DNA of 64,000 nt. Source: Sulfurospirillum sp. 1612. Lineage in GTDB: Bacteria; Campylobacterota; Campylobacteria; Campylobacterales; Sulfurospirillaceae. The notes under the pieces are model-generated. The model made no database searches. It saw nothing but the letters and a program-made list of their open reading frames with translations, and was not told where the DNA came from. Positions 44,301 through 56,300 of the stretch are shown piece by piece. Positions within the stretch are counted from its first letter, which is position 1; every line of letters starts with the position of its first letter. Where the stretch lies: NCBI RefSeq assembly GCF_036556685.1, contig NZ_CP140614.1:2108001-2172000 (forward strand), in the 5' to 3' direction. Both the position numbers and the translations under genes were made by a program.

Positions 44301-47300
44301 GACCATATGCATTGGTCACTTTTATGATTACGGCATCGTCTCCGTTATAATCTTGCTTTGGATCATAACTGTAATTTCCGTTTGCATCGATGCTGAAGGT
44401 TCCGTTTGCCGAAGGCGTTATAATCTCATATGTCAATGCGCCACCAACTGGGTTAGTTATAGAAAGATTATCGCTCAAAGGCGTATCTTCTTGCAAGCCA
44501 AACGAAGTCGTATCGATACTTGGTGCTGAGACTCTGAGATTAAAGTTCAGGGTTTGCTCTACCACGCCACCGTTACCGTCATCTATTTGAACTACAGCAC
44601 TATCAGCTCCGATATAATTTCCAATGGCTTCATAACTCCAGGTTCCATCACTATTGAGTGTGAGATTGCCGTTTGCCGGAGCTGTTCTTACGGTGTAGCT
44701 TAGGGGATCGTTGTCTGGATCAGTTACTTTAAAGCTATCTGCGATTACTCTTATATCTTGCATATCGATTGTCAGTATTGCAGATTCCAAAATTGGTGCT
44801 TGATTGAGTAAATCCGCAACATGATAAGCAGAACCATCATCAAAGAGCACGGTTTCTATCTCAAACCCACTTTGAGCATAATTTTTTATAGTGATCGTAT
44901 CACTTAACGCATCGAAAGTTTTTCCCTCTTCTTTGAGTCCAAAGATGATATCATCTCCTACTATCTTTGCTAAAATATCCTGGCGTGTGATGTTGGAGCC
45001 GAACATCAGTGTATCGTTACCTGAACTGTCTATGATTATATCATGTCCGTCACCTCTCTCAAAGATATAATAATCGTCTCCACTTTCACCCATCAAGATA
45101 TCATCACCTTGGTTTCCATTTAGTGTATCATCATCGTTTCCGCCCATGAGCTTATCATCGCCTGCTTGTCCACTCAGATAATCATCCCCATCACCGCCTT
45201 TTAGGAGTTCATTGCCACTTGCTCCAAATAGTACGTCATTGTACCTGCCACCTATTAAAGTATCATCATTATGCAGAACTCTAGCAGTCAATTCACCGTT
45301 ATCTCTTGCTGCTAAAAGCTTGTTATATATGGAATCAGTATCTAAAACTGTTCCATCTGAAAATTCAAACTTTTCAATTTTTCCTTCATTTGCAAACCAG
45401 TTTTTTATAACGACTTGATTGTCTAAGTCTCTCAAAGCAGTACTATTGTCACCATTTTCCCTGATACCGATCAATAATCCATTTGTAGCTTGATCCCATG
45501 CTACGAGTATTTGATTTGGGCTTATACCATCTGCAAATTTTATAGTATCCACCCCTAATCCGGTAGGATCATTGTCATCAATCACATCTTTTCCGCCACC
45601 TAGTTTCATGATATAAGTATCGTTACCTTCACCTCCGCTAAAGCTTTCATCTTTATCGGTGCTGATGTATGTTTCGTTATTTGTTATAGTGTCGTTACTA
45701 TCTGTTTGAAACCAAATATCTCGCACTAGCCCTGAGGTATCTTGAGTGGTATAATTTGTTTGATTTGAGATGATATTTCCAGCCTCTATGACTTGATCAA
45801 AGGTGCTACCATCTTCTCGGTAAAGATAAATCGCCGTGATCGAGCTTAATTGTAAGCTTGTCAATTCTCCGGAGTCTGTGATCCCGTTGTTATTGACATC
45901 TTTCCATAACTTCAGACTTGCAAAAGCACTATCATTTGCATCGATAATATTGTCATGATTGCTGTCATATTGGGCAAGTGCTGCGTATCCGTCACTTGCG
46001 AAAGTACCATCAGAGAGTTTGGTATAGTTTCCAAACAATTCTGAGCCGTTGTTTATGATCCCATCACCGTTTAGATCCATTGCCAAAAGGGCATCTCCGC
46101 TTTGTGTCCAAGCGGTTCTTTCCTTGATCCCATCCCCATCATAATCAAAGTATACATTGCCATCTTCCATAGCTACGGAAGTAACTTTATCTCCATTGAG
46201 ATCAACAACTATCGGAGGTGTGTACTCGCCACCGGTGTTGTCTGAATTTCTCCAAGCGTTTTGTATGATGTTCATCATCTGGGCATTGTTATGAACATCT
46301 TCCGCACTATTTATGGTGATATTGTTTTCTGAAGTATATAGATTGAGATCTTCGATGAGCTTTTCAAGATCGATATTTGTTAAGTATGAACCATTTGCAA
46401 GTTCTATTTTTTCGATAGCATTGTTTGGATTGATTTGAGAGTTGATTGTCACTGTATCACCATTACCTGCATCTACTTGAAGATTACCACCATCCATCCA
46501 AAAAGCAAGGTCATCCTGCGTGATTCCCTCACCAAACTTCAGCGTATCGTTACCTGCATTACCATCACGATAAGCATCATATATAGTATCTTTCCCATCT
46601 CCGCGATTAAAGACATAGGTATCATCTCCTACTCTCCCGTAAAGCGTATCATCACCCTTGCCACCTTCTATCGTATCGGCTCCGTCTAGTCCAAAGATCA
46701 CATCATTATCATCCGTCCCGATATGTGCCATAATATCTGCCGTTGTCCAAGCGGTACCGTCACTAAAGGTAAAGTTATCAATCCCGAAGCGAGCATGATA
46801 ATTCTGCCATGTTTCAAGATAGTCAGGGTGAATTGGATCATTATACGACCAATTCGTAATCCTGATCTTATCACTCAACTCATCGAATGTTTTACCATCT
46901 TCTTTCAGAGCTACTACTAAGTTAGATCCTACTTGTTTTATGAGAATATCATCTGCACTAATCCCCTCTGCAAACTTCAGAGTGTCATTCCCGCCACTCC
47001 AACCACTATAACTCTCGTTATAGTCATATATGGTATCTGCCCCATCACCTCGTCCAAATACATAAGTATCGTTACCTGTCCCGCCGTAGAGCACATCCGT
47101 ACCTTTACCGCCATAAAGCGTATCATCTCCGTCATTACCGTAAAGTGTGTCATCTCCGTCATTACCGTTTAACACATCGTTATCATTTCCGCCGTAAAGT
47201 GTGTCATTATCTTCTCCTCCGTTTATGGTATCGTTACCGTCTTGTCCATAAATCGTATCATTACCGCCATCTCCATTTACGACATCATCCCCCGCGCCGG

Positions 47301-50300
47301 ATTCTATGTAGTCATCTCCGCCCAAAGCTGATATCGTATCTGCTGTCTCACCATACTCTAAGTGGTCATCAAACTCAGTTGGTGTCCTTAAGATGATATC
47401 TTGACCCAGCACCGTGCCATCACTCAGTTCAAAGTTCTCGATACGATTATTCTTATTGTACCAATTTTGCATCGTAACAACATCACTCAACTCGTCGAAA
47501 GTTTTTCCATCTTCTTTGATACCAACAAGTACATTGTTCCCATCTTTTTTAAAGATTAGGTCATCCTGCGTGATTCCCTCACCAAACTTCAGCGTATCGT
47601 TACCTGCATTACCATCACGATAAGCATCATATATAGTATCTTTCCCATCTCCGCGATTAAAGACATAGGTATCATCTCCTACTCTCCCGTAAAGCGTATC
47701 ATCACCCTTGCCACCTTCTATCGTATCGGCTCCGTCTAGTCCAAAGATCACATCATTATCATCCGTCCCGATATGTGCCATAATATCTGCCGTTGTCCAA
47801 GCGGTACCGTCACTAAAGGTAAAGTTATCAATCCCGAAGCGAGCATGATAATTCTGCCATGTTTCAAGATAGTCAGGGTGAATTGGATCATTATACGACC
47901 AATTCGTAATCCTGATCTTATCACTCAACTCATCGAATGTTTTACCATCTTCTTTCAGAGCTACTACTAAGTTAGATCCTACTTGTTTTATGAGAATATC
48001 ATCTGCACTAATCCCCTCTGCAAACTTCAGAGTGTCATTCCCGCCACTCCAACCACTATAACTCTCGTTATAGTCATATATGGTATCTGCCCCATCACCT
48101 CGTCCAAATACATAAGTATCGTTACCTGTCCCGCCGTAGAGCACATCCGTACCTTTACCGCCATAAAGCGTATCATCTCCGTCATTACCGTAAAGTGTGT
48201 CATCTCCGTCATTACCGTTTAACACATCGTTATCATTTCCGCCGTAAAGTGTGTCATTATCTTCTCCTCCGTTTATGGTATCGTTACCGTCTTGTCCATA
48301 AATCGTATCATTACCGCCATCTCCATTTACGACATCATCCCCCGCGCCGGATTCTATGTAGTCATCTCCGCCCAAAGCTGATATCGTATCTGCTGTCTCA
48401 CCATACTCTAAGTGGTCATCAAACTCAGTTGGTGTCCTTAAGATGATATCTTGACCCAGCACCGTGCCATCACTCAGTTCAAAGTTCTCGATACGATTAT
48501 TCTTATTGTACCAATTTTGCATCGTAACAACATCACTCAACTCGTCGAAAGTTTTTCCATCTTCTTTGATACCAACAAGTACATTGTTCCCATCTTTTTT
48601 AAAGATTAGGTCATCCTGCGTGATTCCCTCACCAAACTTCAGCGTATCGTTACCTGCATTACCATCACGATAAGCATCATATATAGTATCTTTCCCATCT
48701 CCGCGATTAAAGACATAGGTATCATCTCCTACTCTCCCGTAAAGCGTATCATCACCCTTGCCACCTTCTATCGTATCGGCTCCGTCTAGTCCAAAGATCA
48801 CATCATTATCATCCGTCCCGATATGTGCCATAATATCTGCCGTTGTCCAAGCGGTACCGTCACTAAAGGTAAAGTTATCAATCCCGAAGCGAGCATGATA
48901 ATTCTGCCATGTTTCAAGATAGTCAGGGTGAATTGGATCATTATACGACCAATTCGTAATCCTGATCTTATCACTCAACTCATCGAATGTTTTACCATCT
49001 TCTTTCAGAGCTACTACTAAGTTAGATCCTACTTGTTTTATGAGAATATCATCTGCACTAATCCCCTCTGCAAACTTCAGAGTGTCATTCCCGCCACTCC
49101 AACCACTATAACTCTCGTTATAGTCATATATGGTATCTGCCCCATCACCTCGTCCAAATACATAAGTATCGTTACCTGTCCCGCCGTAGAGCACATCCGT
49201 ACCTTTACCGCCATAAAGTGTGTCATCTCCGTCATTACCGTTTAACACATCGTTATCATTTCCGCCGTAAAGTGTGTCATTATCTTCTCCTCCGTTTATG
49301 GTATCGTTACCGTCTTGTCCATAAATCGTATCATTACCGCCATCTCCATTTACGACATCATCCCCCGCGCCGGATTCTATGTAGTCATCTCCGCCCAAAG
49401 CTGATATCGTATCTGCCTCTGCGCCGTATGTAAAAGTATCTTTTTGATCGGTTGGAACCAATATATCATTTGCCGTAATCGTCTCACCATTGCTAAATTT
49501 TACGGTTTCTACTCTGTCATTTAGGGAATTGAACCAGTTTTTGATAGTTATGGTATCACTGAGTTCATCAAAGCTTTTTCCACTCTCTTTGATTCCAAAT
49601 ACCAAGTCATCTCCGATTCGCTCATATAACATATCACCTTTTGTTAATTCACTATTGATTTGCAGAGTATCATTACCACCACTGTCTACGATAGTGTCTT
49701 TGCCCATACCTTTAGCGAAGATATAGGTGTCATCACCTGCACCGCCATCTAGTGAGTCATTACCAACACCTCCGTCTAGTGTATCATTGCCTACCCCACT
49801 ATTTATGATGTCATTGCCAATCCCACCGTTTAAGGTGTCATTGCCATTTTTACCGTTTAAAGTATCGTTACCTTTTCCTCCGTTTAGGGTAGTGTCTTCA
49901 TTATCTAAACCAAAAATCGTATCATCTCCATCCGTACCGATACCTGCGATGATCTCTGTGACATCAAGAGATGTCCCATCACTAAACTCAAAGGATTCGA
50001 TTCGTCCACTCTGAACATACCAATCTTTGATAACAATGCGATCACTAAGATAGTAAAAAGATGTAGCTCCCTCTTTTAGCCCTACTGCCAAATTATTATC
50101 GAACACCTTTATAACGATATCGTCTTTCGTAATTCCATCACCGAAATATATCTTATCATCTCCGTTGGTATCTTTGATAAAATCTCGTCCATCACCACGG
50201 TTAAACACATAAACATCATCTCCAGAATTATCTTTGAGATAATCATCTCCTGCCCCACCGATGATCCTATCGTTTCCTGCTCCACTATCTATGATGTCAT

Positions 50301-53300
50301 TGCCGTCTCCGCCATAAACGATATCGTTGCCGGCTCCTGCATAGACGATATCTTCTCCTCCTGCACTTTCTATCGTATCATTGCTACTTGTGCCATTGAT
50401 CTCGTCATTGTCGTTACCGTATATATAATAGCGGCTTGTTGTCCAAGAGTTATCAAAGGTTATCGTTGGGAAATCTTCTGTTTTTGTGATATTCATAACT
50501 TCACCGTCACTAAAGATGATCTTCTCTATACCACGATTTGCAGATTGCCAATCTTTGATAACCACGATGTCTTGCAATTCTTGGTATGTCTCATCTCCAT
50601 TGACCTTGATGATCAAGTTTGCCCCATTGACACCAATACTCACATCTGCTTTAGTGATACCGGTTGCAAACCTAAGTGTGTCATTGCCTGCATTGACTTC
50701 GAGTCCGTCTTTGTAGAAGTTATCATCCACCACAACGGTAAAATCACCTCTATTATAAACATACGTATCATCTCCTGCTCCACCCCGAAGCGTGGCGCCT
50801 TGTGCACTAAAGATCGTATCTTGTATGTTGACATCCACAAACAAACCGGCGACATCACTGCTGCTCATCTCACTGCCATCGCTAAATTTTAGTGTTTCTA
50901 TGGTGTACTGTTGTCTGAAATAATTGGTTATTTTTATGTTATCACTTAACTGGTTAAAGCTTTTACCATCTTCTTTGATAGCCAAGATTAGATCATACCC
51001 TACTTGCTTAAAGATCAAATCTTCCTTAGAGATTCCATCACCAAATTTTATGGTATCGGTTCCGCCCTCATCGCTGAGTTTGTCTTTACCATCCCCTTTG
51101 TTAAAGACATAAATATCGTTTCCTAGACCTCCTTTTAGAGTGTCAACTCCTGTTCCCCCTTCTAGCGTATCGTCACCAGTACCTGCATTTAAGACATCAT
51201 TTCCTGCACCCCCTTGTAGGGAGTCATTTCCTCCAGCAGAGTTTAGAACATCGTCGCCTTCACCTCCTTGTAGAGTATCTGCTCCTCCACCGGAGTTTGC
51301 GGTGTCATTTCCGCTTCCTGCATCTATGATGTCAGCGCCAGCTCCTGTGATCACGGTATCGTCCCCACTAAGAGCATCGACTGTGACCGGTTCATCGCCG
51401 TATGCAAGATAGTCACTTTCTTCAGTTCCGACTTCGATCTCATCGAGTGCAATCGTTGTCGCATTAGCCAAGAGAAAGTTTTCGATTTTGCCACCTGTGA
51501 GATAGTTTTTGATGATAATCTTATCGCTAAGTGCATCAAAGTCAACGCCGTCTTCTTTGATAGCTATGATGAGATCATTGCCGTTTGCTTTTGCAATCAA
51601 GTCATTTTTGGTGATGCCCTCTGCGAATTTTAAAGTATCGTTTCCACTCGTATCATTGATGGTGTCATGGCCATCTCCTTTAGCATAAAGATACGTATCA
51701 TGTCCTGCTCCACCATAGAGAGTATCGGCTCCACTTCCACCTTGAAGGGTATCGTTCCCATCGCCTGCATTTATGGTATCGCTCCCCGCTCCGCCGTAGA
51801 TCATGTCATCACCACTGCCACTTTGTAGTATGTCATCACCGTCTTCACCTTTTACGACATCATCGCCACCGCCTGTTATGAGTATGTCATTGCCTGCTCC
51901 GCCGTTGACATTGTCATCACCCAAACCAGTCGTCACTCTGTCATCACCACCAAGTGCATCGATGGTCGTATTGTTATCATCAAAATAGAGCGTGTCATCG
52001 CCTTGTGTGCCTTTTTGCAACTGATCTAGCGTCAAAGTGGAACCATCACTCAATTGCAAAGTTTCGATGCGGTTATTAGGGTTAAAATAGTCTTGTAATC
52101 TCACTATATCATTGAGTGCATCGAAAGTTTTACCGTCTTCTCTCAAACCGATGAGAAGGTCACTGCCATCAACCTTGACTATCAAATCTTCTTGACTGAT
52201 GCCATCGCCAAAGATCAGCGTATCATTGCCACCGCTTCCGTATTGGTAGGCATCATAGACAACATCAACTCCATCACCTCGATTGAAAAGGTAGGTATCA
52301 TCTCCTAGCCCTCCTTGGAGTAGATCATTTCCACTTCCACCACTAAGCGTATCGGCTCCACTGCCGCCTTGAAGGGTGTCATCTCCTGCTCCACCTTTTA
52401 GTGTGTCATTACCTGCGCCTGCTTCTAGTATATCATTTCCATCTGCTCCATCGAGCACGTCATCTCCATTGCCTGAAGTGATGTGATCATTACCGCTTCC
52501 ACCATTTAAGATATCTGCGCCATTGCCACTGATGATCCTATCATCTCCACCTAGAGCATCGATTGTTACGGCATCATCTCCATAGATAAGCTGATCGTCT
52601 CCCTCTGTGGCACTGATGAGTTGATTGAGACTGATGATACCGCCATCAGACATCATGATATTTTCGATGCGAGAGTTTGAATCCACATAGTTTCTGAGCG
52701 TTATGGTATCGGAGAGATCCGCAAAGTCAACACCGTCTTCTTTGATGCCTATGATCATATCAGCTCCATCAGCTCGTACTACGAGGTCATCCGCACTGAT
52801 ACCATTGCCAAATTTTAGTGTATCGTTACCTGCATTTTGGTTCAGTTGATGGTTGTATCCATAGGTGTATGAGTCATCGATCGTGTCCGCTCCATCGCCT
52901 CGATTGAAGATATAGGTATCATCACCCAGTCCTCCTTGAAGCAAGTCATCCCCTCTTCCTCCTTGAAGCGTATCGGCTCCATAGCCGGAACTCAGCGTGT
53001 CATCGCCTGCTCCACCGATTAAAGTATCTGCCCCACTACCTGAGGTCACGATGTCAGCTCCATCACCTGCATCAACAGTGTTGTTTCCACTGCCTGCGCT
53101 TATCGTGTCATCTCCACTGCCTGCATTGATCACATCGTCACCACTGCCTGATGTGATCACATCATCGCCCGCTCCTGCATCAATGTTATTGGCTCCATTG
53201 CCAGATCTTATGATATCATCCCCTTCGCCTGCGACTATGACATCATCTCCATTTCCAGAGATAATGGTATCTGCTCCACCAAGAGCATCGACATGTACGG

Positions 53301-56300
53301 CGTTGTTGCCATATGCAAGATAATCATCTCCCTCTGTTCCGCTTTGAAGTTCATCTAGATTTATGGTTGTATCATCACTGAGTTTTATATTTTCGATCAA
53401 ACCGCTCGTGAGATAGTTTTTGATGGTAATGGTATCAGAGAGATCCGCAAAGTCAACACCGTCTTCTTTGATACCTATGATCATATCATTGCCGTTTGCT
53501 TTTGCAATCAAGTCATCTTTGGTGATGCCATCTGCAAATTTTAAAGTATCATTTCCTGAGCTATCTGTGATCACATCTTTGCCATCACCTTTAGCAAAGA
53601 TATAGATGTCATTGCCACTTCCTCCTTGAAGCGTATCATCACCCGCTCCACCGATCAAAGTATCATCCCCATTGCCTGCATCTATGGTATCACTCCCGAC
53701 TCCACCGTAGATGGTGTCATCGCCTGCGAAAGTCCTGATGATATCATCACCACCAAGGGCATTGATGGTGTTGTTTGCATCATCGAGTTCTACGATGTCA
53801 TTTCCTTCTGTGACGAACAAAGAGATGATATTAGAGCTTTCGAGAGATAGTTCATCTCCATTTGCAAATGTCAGTTTTTCGATACGGTTGGCTTTCTTGC
53901 CAAAGTCGATTATTGTTATTGTATCGGTAGAATTTGCGATATTGATGACAAGATTATCGCCTTGGGTAGTAAACGAGATATCATCTTTTGAGATGTTAGC
54001 TGTAAATTTTATCTTATCCTCACCGTCTGTATCATAAATCGTATCCACTCCATCGCCTCGATTAAAAATATAGGTATCGTTTGAATTTTTTGTGATGATC
54101 TTGTCATTGCCTTGGTTTGCGATGATCGTACTGTTATGATTGTTACTGTTTATATTGATGATGTCATCACTATCGTCTCCTATAACCGTGATATCTTTTA
54201 CGGTATTGATATTGCTTTTATCAAACAAGTAATATGTCGAACTGCTTTGTCCGTTTAGGATACTTTGCACCATAGTTTGCAAGGAGTCATCTTCTATATT
54301 GCTCAATACCCCATCAAAATCAAAGTTAATAAAAACATCTTTGAGATTGTTCAGTGTCTCAGCAAGAAAGATTTTATAATCTATACTAACGGATGTATCG
54401 TTCATATAGGTCACAAAGCTTTCATCAAAAGCATTTTGATCGGCGATCACAAACTGATCTTGAGCAAGATCATAACTGAGTCCACTGAGTTTATCTTCAT
54501 AAAAAGCCTGTAAAGCAAAGATACCCTGATAATGACTCAGGAGTTCATTGTATTTTTCCTTTATATAATCTTCATCATTATAACTTGTGATATGATAGCC
54601 ACCGTTTGTATTTTCTCTTAAGTGGACTTCCGTTCGCCAAGCATTGATGAGATTGCCACTAAAATGCTCTAACATCCACAATTTAATAGATGTTACATTT
54701 AAAAAACCAGGGGTGAAGTCTTCTTTGGCGATACCTCTTGTTGCTGCCATATCATAAAAACCAGACCAAGTTGCGAGAAAGTCGTCAAAGTGATTGGCTA
54801 CAAGGTTGATATCTCCAGCGTACTCTTTTGCCATCGTCTCAAGCGTAGTGTTTGTATTATAGTCGATCAAAGTATTGCCGACATAACCATAACCTCTAAG
54901 TTGTGGCAATAAAACTGTATCGATATCGATACCGCCATCATAGTTTGAATTATCTTGAGAGACGGTCGATGTATATTCTAGTTCCAGATCTGCTGCTAGT
55001 TCTTGGTTGCCATTGGTATCTAAGTAATGAGATGCTTCTGTGAGTATGGCACCGTCTAGGTTGATCGTAGTTTGCAAAGAATTTAGGTTTATCGATGTGA
55101 TACCCTCATCTTTGAGACTTTTAAGTTCTCCATCATCGACTTTACCGTTCCCGTTATAATCATGCCAGACCTGAAGGCGGTTAAACAGGGCATCACGTCT
55201 GTCTATCTTATTGTCATAGTTACTATCTGCGACATCTCTTAGTTCATCGAAACCACTTTTGAAGTCATTACCAAATACTTCATCGATACCACTGATCTGT
55301 CCATCTTCATTTTTATCATAGACTAGCAGGGCATCATTGCCTTTGATCCACGAGGTTTTATCTTTGACACCATCTCCGTTAATATCGAAGTAGGTTTCAG
55401 AATCTTGGAGTGAGATAGTAGAGATGAAACCATCTTTATCGGTATCAAGTACCAAGGGATCAGACATATGAACTATAGCGGAGTTAAAGTCGATCGGGTG
55501 GCCGTCTTGAAAATCGATAGAAAGTCCTGCTGGTAGATAAATATCATTCTGTGGATTAAAAATAAGATACCCATCGACAAAGTCTTTATTTGGATTTGCA
55601 TTGATGATGTCTGTGACATCTATATTGAAATATTTTGCCATCAGTTGTAATGCATTTAAAGGAACAACCTTATAATTTTTACTTGCATCATATCCAGGCA
55701 TTTTTTCAAAGAGGTCTGTAGGTAGTGAAGATAGTATCTGCACTAAATCTACAAGGGAGTGACTACTACCTAAAACGCTTATCTCTTTTCCTATATCTTC
55801 GTTTAGATCCGCGATAAAAGTTGGTCCGTTGTCTGCTTTGATGTTAGTGATTTTATTATTTACTTCTGCACTATCCTTATTTGCGAGAAATCGTAGATGT
55901 GCTTCATATACTGCTTCTGTAATCTCTTGTTCATTACCATAATTCGGTGTTCCAGAAGTAGTGCTATAACTCAATATTTCTCTGTAATAGTATTGACCGT
56001 CTTTTTCATAAACATAACTATTTAAATCTTTTGCCCCAGGAGAATTTTGTGTAGAAGCTGAATCAATATACTCGCTATATGCAGCAGTTCCCATCTGGGT
56101 CAATGTTCCTCCTGCAGAATGTCCAGTCATGGTCACATCATCTTCTTTTGTGATCTTACCTTCATCGATCAGTTGGTTCATAAAAGTAGCCATAGAATTA
56201 AACTGTTCGGGAACCTGTTTGGTTACAAGAGAGGTATCATTTAATAAGTCATTTAATTTATTTGGTTGTGTTCCTCTATTTGATATAGTCAGTTTTCCTG

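Noticed and set aside
46508..49416. CRISPR array or phage-like direct repeats
   Set aside because: The repeats are contiguous, in frame and coding, with no spacers.
46723..49433. Repeated plus-strand open frames of 65-85 codons
   Set aside because: They are antisense shadows of the 1050-bp RTX repeats, recur at exactly 1050-bp spacing and have no ribosome sites.
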